A stretch of 64,000 bases of DNA from Streptomyces venezuelae. Its GTDB lineage: Bacteria > Actinomycetota > Actinomycetes > Streptomycetales > Streptomycetaceae. Under the pieces are notes generated by a model. The model did not search any database. It was not told the origin of the DNA and saw only the letters and a program-made list of their open reading frames with translations. Location of the stretch: the NCBI RefSeq assembly GCF_008642335.1, contig NZ_CP029191.1, forward strand, positions 6,386,001 through 6,450,000, given 5' to 3'. Position numbers and translations under genes: made by a program. Position 1 is the stretch's first letter, and each line of letters begins with the position of its first letter. Shown here in pieces: positions 19,348 through 28,505 of this stretch.

Positions 19348-20808
19348 ATGGATCACACCACGTTGCGTCCCAAGCCGATGCCGGGCCAGACCCCGGGCCC
19401 GGGCCCTGCCCAGGACCCGGGCGGGGTCCCGGGCCGGCCCTTGGGCGGGGTTCCCGACCGGGACCCGGACGGGAACCCCGACCGACACGCCGCCCCGGTC
19501 CCGAGCGAGGTCTTCCCCGAAGACGGTGACCAGACCCGACGCCGCACCCAGGTCCAGGAGGAGGACTGGGGCCCGGGGGGTAGCCCTGGCGGGGGCGGCG
19601 GTCCGGATCTGGGCCGGGGTACGGGTGGGCGTCCGGGGCGGGGGCCTGGGGGTGAGGCCGGTCGGGGTGCTGGTGGGGGCGGTGGCCGGGAGCGGGGGTG
19701 TGACCCTGCGCGGGAGGGCGATGGGGGTTGGGGCGAGAGGCCTGGCGACAGCGTCGGGCAAGCCCTCGGACGGGAGCCCGGCCAAGGGGCGCGCCAGAGC
19801 GCCGGCCGGCACGCCGCCCCGATTTCCGGCGAGTACACCACCCCCCGTTTCGGTGAGCGCACCGCCCCCAACTCCCGCGACCACGCCACCCCGAGCTTCG
19901 GCGAGCACCTCGCCCCCAGCTCCGGCGAGTACGTCACCCCGAGTTTCGGCGAGCCCGCCGCCCCCGGCTCCGGCGAGTACGCCAACGCGGCCTCCAGCCC
20001 CGCCGAGTACGCCACCCTCCCCCCACGCTCCGGCGAGCACAGCACCGTCCCCCCACGTTCCGGCGAGCACGCCACCCTCCCCCCACGCTCCGGCGACCCC
20101 CTCGCCCCCCTCGACCCACTCGCCCCCCTCGACCCCCTAGGCCCCCCGCCGCCCCGCCCCCCTCGCCGTCGCCGTCGCGGTTCAGCTCCAAAATCAGCGC
20201 GCCCGGCGCCTGGCGATCGTCTCCGCTCGCCGGTCAAGCCCCGCAAAACTCGCCGCCCCCGCCCCCACGCCGCCCGGCGTCGTCCCGGTAGGCGGTGGGG
20301 GACGGTGGTCTTCGGTGGGCTTTGCGCTGCCGTCCTCGTGTTGTCGGGGATCGGCATCGGGACCGTGGGTGCCGGCGTCATCGGGATGAGCAAGCTCGCC
20401 GGGGCGGGGGAGACCGTGGCCGGGTCTGCCGGGGCGGTGTCGGCCCACGGCTCCGGCGTACCCGTGACCGGGCCGAAAACGCCCGCCCCCAGCCCCCGCA
20501 ACACGCTCCCCCCACAGCCACGCCCACGCCCTCCCGCCGCCACCCTCGGCATCGAGGCCGTCGACGCGCCCCGAAGCGCGGGTGCGGGTGCCCTGCTCGT
20601 CGGGGTGCACGTGCCGGGGCCCGGGCACGCCGCGGGGCTCGTGCGCGGCGACACCGTGGTCGTGTTCGGCGGAACCCGCATCGGCTCGGCCGCCGAGCTC
20701 GCCGCGCAGGTCGGCCGCGCGCGGGCCGGCCGGACCGTGACCCTGACGGTGCGCCACGAGAGCGGCGCGCGGCAGGTCCTGGCCGCACGGCCCGGCGTCG
20801 TCACCTGA
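19348..20808 (+). CDS. Membrane-anchored PDZ-domain protein with long disordered N-terminus
   Basis: The ATG at 19348 follows GGAGG. Residues 1-310 are of low complexity: Gly/Pro-rich, then an eight-residue repeat series of the form SGEYxTP / SFGEHxAP (about residues 165-230), three PPRSGEH units and a DPLAPL repeat, then a very basic segment. One transmembrane helix follows at about 318-340 (VVFGGLCAAVLVLSGIGIG). After a Pro-rich linker, residues about 400-486 form a PDZ domain (ALLVGVHVPGPGHAAGLVRGD then VTLTVRHESG). Topology is probably cytoplasmic N-terminus with an extracytoplasmic PDZ. No protease domain is present, so it is not HtrA. It may bind C-termini of envelope proteins. It lies 60 bp upstream of the M24 peptidase. 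Confidence 0.82.
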   Translation: MDHTTLRPKPMPGQTPGPGPAQDPGGVPGRPLGGVPDRDPDGNPDRHAAPVPSEVFPEDGDQTRRRTQVQEEDWGPGGSPGGGGGPDLGRGTGGRPGRGPGGEAGRGAGGGGGRERGCDPAREGDGGWGERPGDSVGQALGREPGQGARQSAGRHAAPISGEYTTPRFGERTAPNSRDHATPSFGEHLAPSSGEYVTPSFGEPAAPGSGEYANAASSPAEYATLPPRSGEHSTVPPRSGEHATLPPRSGDPLAPLDPLAPLDPLGPPPPRPPRRRRRGSAPKSARPAPGDRLRSPVKPRKTRRPRPHAARRRPGRRWGTVVFGGLCAAVLVLSGIGIGTVGAGVIGMSKLAGAGETVAGSAGAVSAHGSGVPVTGPKTPAPSPRNTLPPQPRPRPPAATLGIEAVDAPRSAGAGALLVGVHVPGPGHAAGLVRGDTVVVFGGTRIGSAAELAAQVGRARAGRTVTLTVRHESGARQVLAARPGVVT

Positions 20809-20868
20809 CCCGGGCTCGCGGTCGCGTGCCGGGAAGGGCAGGATCTCCGTGGACAACAGGAGGTCATC

Positions 20869-21993
20869 ATGAGCAGCGCGCCCGCGCCCTTCACCGCCGA
20901 CGACTACCGAGCACGTATGGAGCGGGCCGCCGCCGCGGCCTCGGACGCGGGTCTGGTGGGCGTGCTCGTCGCCCCGGGCCCCGACCTCGTCTGGCTCACC
21001 GGCTACCGGCCGACCGCGGACACCGAACGCCTGACGCTCCTCGTGCTCGCGGCAGGACAGGACCCCGTCCTCGTCGTGCCGACCCTGGAGGCCCCGGACG
21101 CCGCGCGCGCCGTCGGCGCCGACGCGCTCATCCTGCGGGACTGGACCGACGGCAAGGACCCGTACGCCGTCACCGCGCCCCTCCTGGACCTGTCCGGCCG
21201 CTTCGGAGTGAGCGACAACGCGTGGGCGATGCACCTGCTCGGCTTCCAGCAGGCGCTGCCCGACACCTCCTACGTATCGCTCACGCAGGCCCTGCCGATG
21301 CTCCGCGCGGTCAAGGACGAGGCCGAGCTGGAGCGCCTCGCGGCGGCGGGCGCGGCGGCCGACGCGGCGTACGAGGAGATCCAGAAGGTGCCCTTCGCGG
21401 GGCGCAGGGAGACGGACGTCGCCGGCGATCTCGCGGACCTGCTGCGGAGGTTCGGGCATTCGCAGGTGGACTTCACCGTCGTCGGCTCGGGGCCCAACGG
21501 CGCCAACCCGCACCATGAGGCGGGCGACCGCGTCATCGAGCGGGGCGACATGGTCGTCCTCGACTTCGGCGGACTCCTGCACGGGTACGGCTCAGACACC
21601 TCCCGCACCGTCCACGTGGGGGAGCCGACCGCCGAGGAGCAGCGCGTCCACGACGTGGTGCGCGAGGCGCAGGCGGCCGGCTGCGCGGCGGTGCGGCCCG
21701 GCGCGGCCTGCCAGGACATCGACCGCGCGGCCCGCGACGTCATCACCGAGTTCGGCTACGGCGAGTACTTCATCCACCGCACCGGCCACGGCATCGGCGT
21801 CACCACCCACGAACCGCCCTACATGATCGAGGGCGAGGAGCAGCCCCTCGTGCCCGGCATGTGCTTCTCCGTGGAGCCCGGCATCTACCTGCCCGGCCGC
21901 TTCGGCGTGCGCATCGAGGACATCGTGACGGTCACCGAGGACGGCGGGCGGCGGCTCAACACCACCGCCCGCGAGATGGCGATCGTCGACTGA
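20869..21993 (+). CDS. M24 metallopeptidase, Xaa-Pro aminopeptidase type
   Basis: The 374-residue protein has a creatinase-like N-terminal domain (residues 1-150) and a pita-bread catalytic domain. The metal ligands are visible: Asp in VVLDFGGLLHGYGSD (both Asp), His in HRTGHGIGVTTHE, Glu in CFSVEPGIYLPG and Glu in GVRIEDIV. It should remove N-terminal residues preceding proline from peptides using two divalent metals in the cytoplasm. AGGAGG lies 6 bp upstream of the ATG. The stop is 25 bp before the 180-bp palindromic element. Confidence 0.94.
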   Translation: MSSAPAPFTADDYRARMERAAAAASDAGLVGVLVAPGPDLVWLTGYRPTADTERLTLLVLAAGQDPVLVVPTLEAPDAARAVGADALILRDWTDGKDPYAVTAPLLDLSGRFGVSDNAWAMHLLGFQQALPDTSYVSLTQALPMLRAVKDEAELERLAAAGAAADAAYEEIQKVPFAGRRETDVAGDLADLLRRFGHSQVDFTVVGSGPNGANPHHEAGDRVIERGDMVVLDFGGLLHGYGSDTSRTVHVGEPTAEEQRVHDVVREAQAAGCAAVRPGAACQDIDRAARDVITEFGYGEYFIHRTGHGIGVTTHEPPYMIEGEEQPLVPGMCFSVEPGIYLPGRFGVRIEDIVTVTEDGGRRLNTTAREMAIVD

Positions 21994-22018
21994 CGCCAAG
22001 GGGCAGAGAACAACCGCC

Positions 22019-22198
22019 CTAGGGCCTGTGTCGAAAGTCCCGCCTGCCCGGCGGCGTCCGGCACGCGCCCTCGCGGCGTTGTCGGGTCGCCCCGATACAA
22101 CCAGTATCGGGGCGACCCTCCGCCTTGCGATCGCACGCGCCGGACGCCGCCGGGCCCGCCCTCCGGGCGGACGACGGGACTTTCGACACAGGCCCTAG
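22019..22198. mobile_element. 180-bp palindromic (MITE-like) element bounded by CTAG
   Basis: The first and last 24 bp (22019-22042 and 22175-22198) are perfect inverted copies beginning CTAGGGCCTGTGTCGAAAG. The centre is a perfect 15-bp stem (22084-22098 with 22104-22118) around the loop AACCA, built on CGCCCCGATAC. Between them the arms are imperfect, sharing GGCGGCGTCCGG, and the right arm has an extra small CCGCCC/GGGCGG hairpin. There is no coding capacity. I recall similar palindromes recurring between genes in Streptomyces. It may also act as a bidirectional terminator, and its right end supplies the stop codon of the reductase gene. Confidence 0.8.
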
Positions 22199-23208
22199 CC
22201 GACATCTGTGCGCGGGCCGGTGCGCGGCTCGCGCCCCGGATAGTGCGCGAGGACGTTGTACGGGTACGGCAGCGGCCGCGCGCTCGCCTCGGTGAGCCGG
22301 TCCCGCTGCCCGGCCGTCAGCTCCCAGTCCACGCAGCCGAGGTTGTCGGTGAGCTGCTCGACGGAGCGCGCCCCGACGATCGGCGCGGTCACACCGGGCT
22401 GCTGGAGGAGCCAGCGCAGTGCCACCTGTGCCGGGGACCGCCCGGTCTCCCGGGCGACCTCCAGGACCGCGTCGACGACCCGCCACGTGTCCTCCGTGGC
22501 CCGCTCCTCCCAGCTGGCCGCGCCCCGCGTGCCCTCCGGCGGGGCCGCCATGCCCCGCCGGAACTTGCCGGAGAGCCAGCCGCCGTGCAGCGGGCTGTAC
22601 GGGATGACGCCGACGCCTTCCGCCTCGCTGAGCGGCAGCAGCTCCCATTCGATGTCGCGCCCGAGCAGGTTGTAGAACGGCTGCAGGGACGCGTACGGCT
22701 CCCAGTCGTGCGCCCGCGCCACGTCGAGGGCCTTCTGCAGCTGCGCCCCGGAGTGGTTGCTCGCGCCCAGGTAGCGCACTTTGCCTGCCTTCACGAGGGT
22801 GTCCAGGGTGGACAGGGTCTCCTCGACGGGCGTCGTCGCGTCCCACACGTGCGTCTGGTAGAGGTCGATGTAGTCCGTGCCGAGCCGCCGCAGACTCGCC
22901 TCGACGGCCGACACGATGTGCTTGCGGCTCAGGCCGCCGGCGTTAGGCGCGTCGCTCATCGTGGCGAACACCTTGGTGGCGACGACGAGTTCGTCCCTGC
23001 GGCGGCCCTTGAGCCAGCGGCCGAGGATCTCCTCCGACAGGCCGCGTCCGTACATGTCGGCCGTGTCGATGAACGTGCCGCCGGCCTCCGTGAACGTGTC
23101 CAGCATGCGGTGCGACGTCGCCTCGTCCGCGCCGCTGCCGAACGTCATCGTGCCGAAGCAGAGTTCGCTGACGCGCAGACCGGTCCGGCCCAGAAATCGT
23201 TGCTTCAT
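22195..23208 (-). CDS. Aldo/keto reductase
   Basis: The 337-residue TIM-barrel protein has the full AKR catalytic tetrad: D48 and Y53 in [12 protein letters not shown]79 in VVATKVF and H120 in YQTHVWD. The NADPH-binding C-terminal signature [11 protein letters not shown] is also present. It belongs with the AKR groups that reduce diverse aldehydes and ketones; no specific substrate can be assigned. The ATG at 23208 opens [14 protein letters not shown], the usual start for this group. The last codons (GPRTDVG) run into the palindromic element, whose CTAG gives TAG. Confidence 0.95.
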   Translation of the reverse strand: MKQRFLGRTGLRVSELCFGTMTFGSGADEATSHRMLDTFTEAGGTFIDTADMYGRGLSEEILGRWLKGRRRDELVVATKVFATMSDAPNAGGLSRKHIVSAVEASLRRLGTDYIDLYQTHVWDATTPVEETLSTLDTLVKAGKVRYLGASNHSGAQLQKALDVARAHDWEPYASLQPFYNLLGRDIEWELLPLSEAEGVGVIPYSPLHGGWLSGKFRRGMAAPPEGTRGAASWEERATEDTWRVVDAVLEVARETGRSPAQVALRWLLQQPGVTAPIVGARSVEQLTDNLGCVDWELTAGQRDRLTEASARPLPYPYNVLAHYPGREPRTGPRTDVG

Positions 23209-23271
23209 GATCCGCCTCCCGAGGGTGGGCCCCGACGTTACGCGGTCGTCGGGTTCACGGGGTCGTCGAGT

Positions 23272-25017
23272 TCACGCGGTCGCCAGGATCACGCACGATT
23301 CGGCCGGCAGCCGCACCACCCCGTCCGCGCCCGGCGCCTCGACCCGCTCCCACGCGGCGAGCACGCGCGCGTGGCGCCCGTCCAGCGGCACGGTGACGGG
23401 CTCCTTGCCGAGGTTCACGGCGATCCGCAGATCCCCGCGCCGGAACGCGAACCAGCGTGCCCCCTCGTCGTACGCGACGCGCACCGCCGCCAGATCGGGG
23501 TCCGTCAGGTCGCCGCGGGCGCGCCGCAGGGCGATGAGTTCCCGGTGCCAGGCGAGAAGCCGCGCGTGGTGGCCCTCCGCGGGCTCGGACCAGTCCAGGC
23601 AGGAGCGGTCGCGGGTCCCGTGGTCCTGCGGGTCGGGGATGTCCTCCTCGGCCCACCCGTGCGCCGCGAACTCCCTGCGCCTGCCCCGGCGTACGGCCTC
23701 GGCGAGTTCGGGGTCCGTGTGGTCGGTGAAGAACTGCCAGGGCGTCGCGGCGCCCCACTCCTCGCCCATGAACAGCATCGGGGTGAACGGGCTCGTGAGG
23801 GTGAGCGCGGCCGCGCAGGCGAGCAGGCCGGGGGAGAGGGAGGCCGAAAGGCGGTCTCCCAGGGCGCGGTTGCCGATCTGGTCGTGCGTCTGCGCGTAGC
23901 CGAGGAAGCGGTACGCGGGTGTCCGCGCGCGGTCCACGGGGCGTCCGTGGGCGCGGCCGCGGAACGTCGAGTACGTCCCGTCGTGGAAGAAGCCGTGCGT
24001 CAGCGTCTTGGCGAGCGCGGCCAGCGGGGCGCGCGCGAAGTCTTCGTAGTAGCCCTGCGCCTCACCCGTGAGGGCGGTGTGCAGCGCGTGGTGGAAGTCG
24101 TCGTTCCACTGCGCCTGGAGGCCGAGTCCGCCCCGCCCGCGCGGGGTGACGATCCGCGGGTCGCCCAGGTCCGACTCGGCGATCAGCGAGAGCGGCCGGT
24201 CGAGCTCGGCGGCCAAGGAGTCGACGGCGACGGAGAGTTCCTCCAGGAAGTGGTATGCGCGCGTGTCCACCAGCGCGTGCACCGCGTCGAGGCGGAGGCC
24301 GTCGATGCGGTAGTCGCGCAGCCAGGCCAGGGCGCTGCCGATCAGGTACGCGCGCACCTCGTCCGAGCCGGGCGCGTCCAGGTTGACGGCGGCGCCCCAC
24401 GGTGTCTGGTGCGTCTCGGTGAAGTACGGGCCGAAGGCGGGCAGGTAGTTGCCTGACGGGCCGAGGTGGTTGTGGACGACGTCCAGGACGACGCCGAGGC
24501 CGTGCGCGTGCGCCGCGTCGACAAATCGTTTCAGCGCCTCGGGCCCGCCGTACGGCTCGTGCACCGCCCAGAGCGACACCCCCTCGTACCCCCACCCGTA
24601 CCGCCCGGGGAAGGGGCACAGCGGCATCAGCTCCACGTGCGTGATGCCCAGCTCCGCGAGGTGCCCGAGCCGCTCAGCCGCCGCGTCGAGGGTCCCTTCG
24701 CGCGTGTACGTCCCCACGTGCAGCTCGTACAGGACCGCGTCCCGCACCCCCCGCCCGGCCCACGGCGTGCGCCACGCGTACCGGTCGTGGTCGACGACCG
24801 CGCTGAGCCCGTCGGGGCCCTCCGGCTGGCGGCGCGAGCGTGGGTCGGGCAGGACCGGGCCCCCGTCCACCGAGAAGCCGTAACGGGTGCCGTCCTCGGC
24901 CGCCGCCTCCCCGGTCCACCATCCCGCGCGGTCCCCGTCGCGCTCCAGCGCGCGCGTGGCTCCCGCGCACTCCAGGACGACCCGCTCGGCCTCCGGCGCC
25001 CACACTTCGAACCTCAC
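23272..25017 (-). CDS. treZ: Maltooligosyltrehalose trehalohydrolase
   Basis: The 581-residue GH13 enzyme has an N-terminal carbohydrate-binding beta domain (MRFEVWAPEAERV), the catalytic barrel with VVLDVVHNHLGPSGNYLPAF, the nucleophile in DGLRLDAVHAL, the acid/base Glu in LIAESDLGDPR and the transition-state Asp in QTHDQIGNR, and a C-terminal beta domain. The GPSGNYLP and GWGYEGVSLWAVHEPYG segments are diagnostic for TreZ rather than branching enzyme. It releases trehalose from maltooligosyltrehalose made by TreY, whose gene lies about 3.4 kb away on the same strand with unrelated genes in between. It acts in the cytoplasm. Confidence 0.95.
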   Translation of the reverse strand: MRFEVWAPEAERVVLECAGATRALERDGDRAGWWTGEAAAEDGTRYGFSVDGGPVLPDPRSRRQPEGPDGLSAVVDHDRYAWRTPWAGRGVRDAVLYELHVGTYTREGTLDAAAERLGHLAELGITHVELMPLCPFPGRYGWGYEGVSLWAVHEPYGGPEALKRFVDAAHAHGLGVVLDVVHNHLGPSGNYLPAFGPYFTETHQTPWGAAVNLDAPGSDEVRAYLIGSALAWLRDYRIDGLRLDAVHALVDTRAYHFLEELSVAVDSLAAELDRPLSLIAESDLGDPRIVTPRGRGGLGLQAQWNDDFHHALHTALTGEAQGYYEDFARAPLAALAKTLTHGFFHDGTYSTFRGRAHGRPVDRARTPAYRFLGYAQTHDQIGNRALGDRLSASLSPGLLACAAALTLTSPFTPMLFMGEEWGAATPWQFFTDHTDPELAEAVRRGRRREFAAHGWAEEDIPDPQDHGTRDRSCLDWSEPAEGHHARLLAWHRELIALRRARGDLTDPDLAAVRVAYDEGARWFAFRRGDLRIAVNLGKEPVTVPLDGRHARVLAAWERVEAPGADGVVRLPAESCVILATA

Positions 25018-25154
25018 CGACGGTTCTCCCTCGTCCGCTGTCCGTCACACCGTGCGTCCCATGGTGCGTCAGAAACCCGCGGTCCGTGGGGGGATCCGGC
25101 CGGGAAGCGATCGAACGCCGCTCGAATCACCCGTTCTGGACACCCGGGCGGCGA

Positions 25155-25724
25155 GTGACGGACAATTCCCTGGTGACATCCTCTTTCGAGTTCTCCACGT
25201 ACCCCGCGCGGGTGACGGACGCGGAGCGCGACCGGGCGCTGGACGCACTCAAGGAGGGCGCGGCCGTCGGCAGGCTCTCGCACGACACGTTCCTGCGGCG
25301 CATGGAGCTCGTGCTCGCCGCCAGGCGGCCCGACGAACTGGCCGCTCTCACCGACGACCTGCGGACCGAGAACCGGTGGTCCCGCATGGTGCTCGGCGGT
25401 GTGGGCGCGGTCTCCGGGTTCACGATGAAGCTGCGCAGGGCCTGGCAGGCCGAACGCCTGCCCAAGCTGCTGCTGCCCTCGCCCGACAGCGCCTTTCCGC
25501 TGCGGATCGGCCGCGACCCCGCCAACGGCCTGCGGCTGAGCCACGACACGGTGTCCCGGGTCCACGCCGAGCTGCGGCGGCAGGGCGGTGTGTGGGTGCT
25601 GCGCGACCTCGGCTCGACGAACGGCACGTCCGTGAACGGCCGCAGGGTGACCGGTGCGGCGATCGTCCAGGACGGTGACTCGGTGAGCTTCGGCCGGATG
25701 GCGTTCCGACTCTCGACCAGCTGA
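25155..25724 (+). CDS. DUF1707 plus FHA domain protein
   Basis: From the GTG at 25155 the protein has 189 residues. Residues about 15-70 match the short DUF1707 module (RVTDAERDRALDALKEG... LAARRPDELAALTDDL), and residues about 105-185 are an FHA phosphothreonine-binding domain with RIGRDPANGLRL, SRVHAEL and GSTNGTSVNG. FHA domains read Ser/Thr kinase signals in actinobacteria; DUF1707 often occurs in membrane or kinase-linked proteins. No membrane helix is seen here. GTG at 25173 is an alternative start. No kinase gene is adjacent. Confidence 0.88.
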   Translation: MTDNSLVTSSFEFSTYPARVTDAERDRALDALKEGAAVGRLSHDTFLRRMELVLAARRPDELAALTDDLRTENRWSRMVLGGVGAVSGFTMKLRRAWQAERLPKLLLPSPDSAFPLRIGRDPANGLRLSHDTVSRVHAELRRQGGVWVLRDLGSTNGTSVNGRRVTGAAIVQDGDSVSFGRMAFRLSTS

Positions 25725-25747
25725 GCGCCTCCTGCGGGCTCGGGCGG

Positions 25748-27046
25748 TCAGCCCGTCGCGCGGTCGCCGTCGGCTTGTACGCGCGCGTGCCGCGCGGCCG
25801 CGACCGTCGTGCGCGACTGGTGCTCCACCTGATGCTCCAGCGGCACCCAGCGGGCTCTGAACCGTTCGGCGAACGCCTCGCTCCACTGCGCCACGAGCAG
25901 TTCCAGGCGCGGCGCCGCCCGGTCGCCCGCCTCGTCCAGGACCCGCAGCAGCATCGCCGCGGCCCGCAGCGGCAGGCGCCTGCCGAAGGCGTCGACGCTC
26001 CCGATGTACGCCCGGGACGTCCCCGCGGGCGGCAGCCGCCGCCAGTCGTCGGCGAGACCGGGCACCAGCGCGAGCGCCCACCGCACGGCCCGCAGCAGCG
26101 GCCCGTCCGGGACCCCGCACGCGCCGTTCCGGGACAGCCGCGGCAGGGCGTCGGCCAGGATGTCCTCCACGAGCCGTGCGTCGCGCCGCAGCCGTCCCGC
26201 GAGCGCCCGCATCGCCAGGGTCGGCGTCGGGTGCGGCTGCGGGTCGTCGACCAGATCGCTGGCCCACATCGGGACCTCGATGATCGCGGTGCGCCCGCCG
26301 TAGCGGTGGATGTGGTGCCAGGTGGTGCGCCGGGCGTCCTCGGGCAGGCTCGGGTACGCCGCGTCCGTGCCGGGCCGGGGCAGCACGTGGACGCCCGGCC
26401 CTGACACCGGCCAGCCCGCGGCGTCCGACGCCCCCGTCTCCACCGGGATGTGCAGTTCCGCGGCCGACTTGACGAAGGGCTCGGCGAGGCCGGGGATGTC
26501 CTTCGTGAGCTGTATCCAGCTGCCGCCCAGGTCGGTGCCGTGCAACGACACCTGCAAGTAGGGGCGCAGTTCGTCGATGACGGCGGTCAGGGCGCGGGTC
26601 TCGGGCGGCAGCCGGTCGGGCGGCAGGACGGAGGGCGACCACTCCGGCTGCTCGGGCCCCGCCGGGCGGAAGAAGTTCCGGTGATAGTCGAGGAGCGTGC
26701 GCGGGGCGGGTGTGCGGTGCAGGCTCGCGCCGTCCGGGTCCGCGCAGAGCAGGAAGTGCCACGAGGTGTCGCTGCGCAGCCGTGGATCGCGCAGGGCCCG
26801 TTCCGCGAGGTGCAGCAGCGTGGAGCCACCGGCCGGCTCGTTGGCGTGCGCGCCGGCGACGACGAGGACGGCGCGCGGCCGGTGCCCTATGGAGAGCAGG
26901 TGCAGGGGCCGCCCCGCACGCGAGGTTCCCACTTCGCGAAGGGAGGCCAGATCGGGGCGGTGTGCTGACAACTGCCGCGCGGAAAGGACGAGTTCAGGAA
27001 CACTCGGATAGTGCTGCACCGCCAGTTGGCCCCCCGTCCGGTTCAC
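25748..27046 (-). CDS. M14-family zinc carboxypeptidase-like protein
   Basis: The 432-residue protein has the M14 zinc site: His and Glu in VVAGAHANEPAG, the third His in YLQVSLHGTD, and a possible catalytic Glu in AIIEVPMW. Substrate-side motifs such as LDYHRNFFRP are also family-like. No signal peptide is evident, so it may be intracellular or released by another route. The C-terminal 170 residues are helical and of unknown role. The GTG at 27046 is taken as start, but its ribosome site is poor. A GTG about 27 bp further in is preceded by GGGGGG and would give AVQHYPSVPEL near the N-terminus. Confidence 0.85.
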   Translation of the reverse strand: MNRTGGQLAVQHYPSVPELVLSARQLSAHRPDLASLREVGTSRAGRPLHLLSIGHRPRAVLVVAGAHANEPAGGSTLLHLAERALRDPRLRSDTSWHFLLCADPDGASLHRTPAPRTLLDYHRNFFRPAGPEQPEWSPSVLPPDRLPPETRALTAVIDELRPYLQVSLHGTDLGGSWIQLTKDIPGLAEPFVKSAAELHIPVETGASDAAGWPVSGPGVHVLPRPGTDAAYPSLPEDARRTTWHHIHRYGGRTAIIEVPMWASDLVDDPQPHPTPTLAMRALAGRLRRDARLVEDILADALPRLSRNGACGVPDGPLLRAVRWALALVPGLADDWRRLPPAGTSRAYIGSVDAFGRRLPLRAAAMLLRVLDEAGDRAAPRLELLVAQWSEAFAERFRARWVPLEHQVEHQSRTTVAAARHARVQADGDRATG

Positions 27047-27353
27047 CCCTGAGGCAATCGCAGTACCCCATGCCCCGGGAGACGTGTCAAGGACGCGTCC
27101 GCCCGCCCGACGTGACGGCGGCCGTCACTCGAACGGCCGTACGTGGCCTGCGACGGAGACCGCCCAGTGGTCCTCTGGAACACACCCGCGCGGCCGTTCG
27201 CCGCGCCGACGCACAGGTGGGAGCCCCGCGGTGCGCTGCCCTCCCGTCCCGCCGGACGGTCCGATACCCCCGCCGGAAACACGTCCCGCCCTGCGCGTGC
27301 CGTCCGCGTTGAACACCGGCTCCGCGTCGGCCGAGGTGCGCCCCCCGCCGTTC
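27047..27353. promoter_or_regulatory. M14 peptidase / P450 divergent region with 17-bp palindrome
   Basis: About 300 bp without a convincing gene. GTGACGGCGGCCGTCAC at 27112-27128 is an inverted repeat of 8-bp arms around one base and is a candidate operator for either divergent gene. The open frame of the P450 continues through this stretch but has no conserved sequence. No clear promoter hexamers were identified. Confidence 0.35.
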
Positions 27354-28505
27354 ATGTCGTGCGCCCCCGCGGACACCCGGCCCCGCACACCGCGGCTGCC
27401 CAGGGCGGTGCCGCCCAGCCTCGTGTCGCCCGGTGTCGCGACCGACCCGTACCCCGTGTTCAGGGTGTTGCGGGAGGGCTTCCCGCTGGTGCGGGACGAG
27501 CTGCTCGGGGCGTGGGTCGTGAGCCGGTACGCGGACGTGTGCGGGGCCCTCGGCCAGGAAGGGCTCGTCGCGGTGCCGCCGGGCCGGACCCTCACCCACA
27601 TGGAGGGCGCCACGCACCGCGCCCACCGCGCCCTGGTCGAACCCGCGCTGCGGGGCCGCGCCCTCGCCGCCCTGGCCGCGGGCGCCTCACGCACCGCCTA
27701 CGTCCTCGCCCGCCGTATCGCCGCCCGCGAGGAGGCCGACCTCTTCACCGAGTTCTGCCAGTGGCTGCCGACCGCCGCGGTCATGGCGGCCCTGGGCCTG
27801 ACCTACGAAGACACCGCCCGCGTACAGGAGTGGTGCCGCGGCGGCCTCACCCACCTCGGCGGCCACCACCACGAGCTCGACGCCTGCCTGCGCCCCCACC
27901 TGGCGCGCCGCAGGGCCCACCCGGGCACCGATCTGCTCTCCGTGCTGTGCGGCGCCGAGGTCGACGGCAGGCCGCTCTCCGACGAGGCCGTGTGCGGACT
28001 CGTCGGCTCGCTGCTCGGCGGGGGCGGAGAGGCCACCGCCCTCGCGTTCGCCTCGTTCCTCGCCAACCTTCTCGACGACCCGCACCAGCTGGCCCTCGTC
28101 CGCGACGAGCGCGCACGGATCCCCGCCGCCTGGGCGGAGTCCCTGCGCCGCGACCCGCCCGCACCCGTCGTCCTGCGCCGCGCGGCCCGCCAGGTCACCG
28201 TCGCCGGTGCGCCCCTGCCCGCGGGGACCGTCGTGGCGTGCCTGGTCGGCGCCGCCAACCGGGACCCCGCCCGGTTCGCCCACCCGGACCGCTACGACAT
28301 CCACCGCTCCGACCCCGGCCGCCTCGCCCTCGGCACCGGCCGCCACGCCTGTCCGGGCGCCGAGCTCGCCGCCCGCACCGCCGAGTACGGCCTGCGCGCC
28401 CTGCTCGACGCCCTCCCCGGCCTGCGCTGGGCGCCCGGATTCAGACCGGCTCCCCGGGGACTGCTGACCCGCGGTCCGCGGACTCTTCTCGTACGTCCCC
28501 GGTAG
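27354..28505 (+). CDS. Cytochrome P450
   Basis: The 383-residue class I-type P450 has the I-helix GGGGEATAL (oxygen-activating Thr), the K-helix ExxLR in AESLRRDPP and the heme loop LALGTGRHACPGAEL with axial Cys333. It lacks a membrane anchor, as usual for Streptomyces enzymes that use separate ferredoxin partners; none is encoded nearby. The start is chosen at the ATG at 27354, giving a proline-rich leader before DPYPVFRVLREGFPLV. The substrate is unknown and there is no biosynthetic cluster around it. Its last 65 bp overlap the 3' end of treY on the opposite strand. Confidence 0.94.
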   Translation: MSCAPADTRPRTPRLPRAVPPSLVSPGVATDPYPVFRVLREGFPLVRDELLGAWVVSRYADVCGALGQEGLVAVPPGRTLTHMEGATHRAHRALVEPALRGRALAALAAGASRTAYVLARRIAAREEADLFTEFCQWLPTAAVMAALGLTYEDTARVQEWCRGGLTHLGGHHHELDACLRPHLARRRAHPGTDLLSVLCGAEVDGRPLSDEAVCGLVGSLLGGGGEATALAFASFLANLLDDPHQLALVRDERARIPAAWAESLRRDPPAPVVLRRAARQVTVAGAPLPAGTVVACLVGAANRDPARFAHPDRYDIHRSDPGRLALGTGRHACPGAELAARTAEYGLRALLDALPGLRWAPGFRPAPRGLLTRGPRTLLVRPR

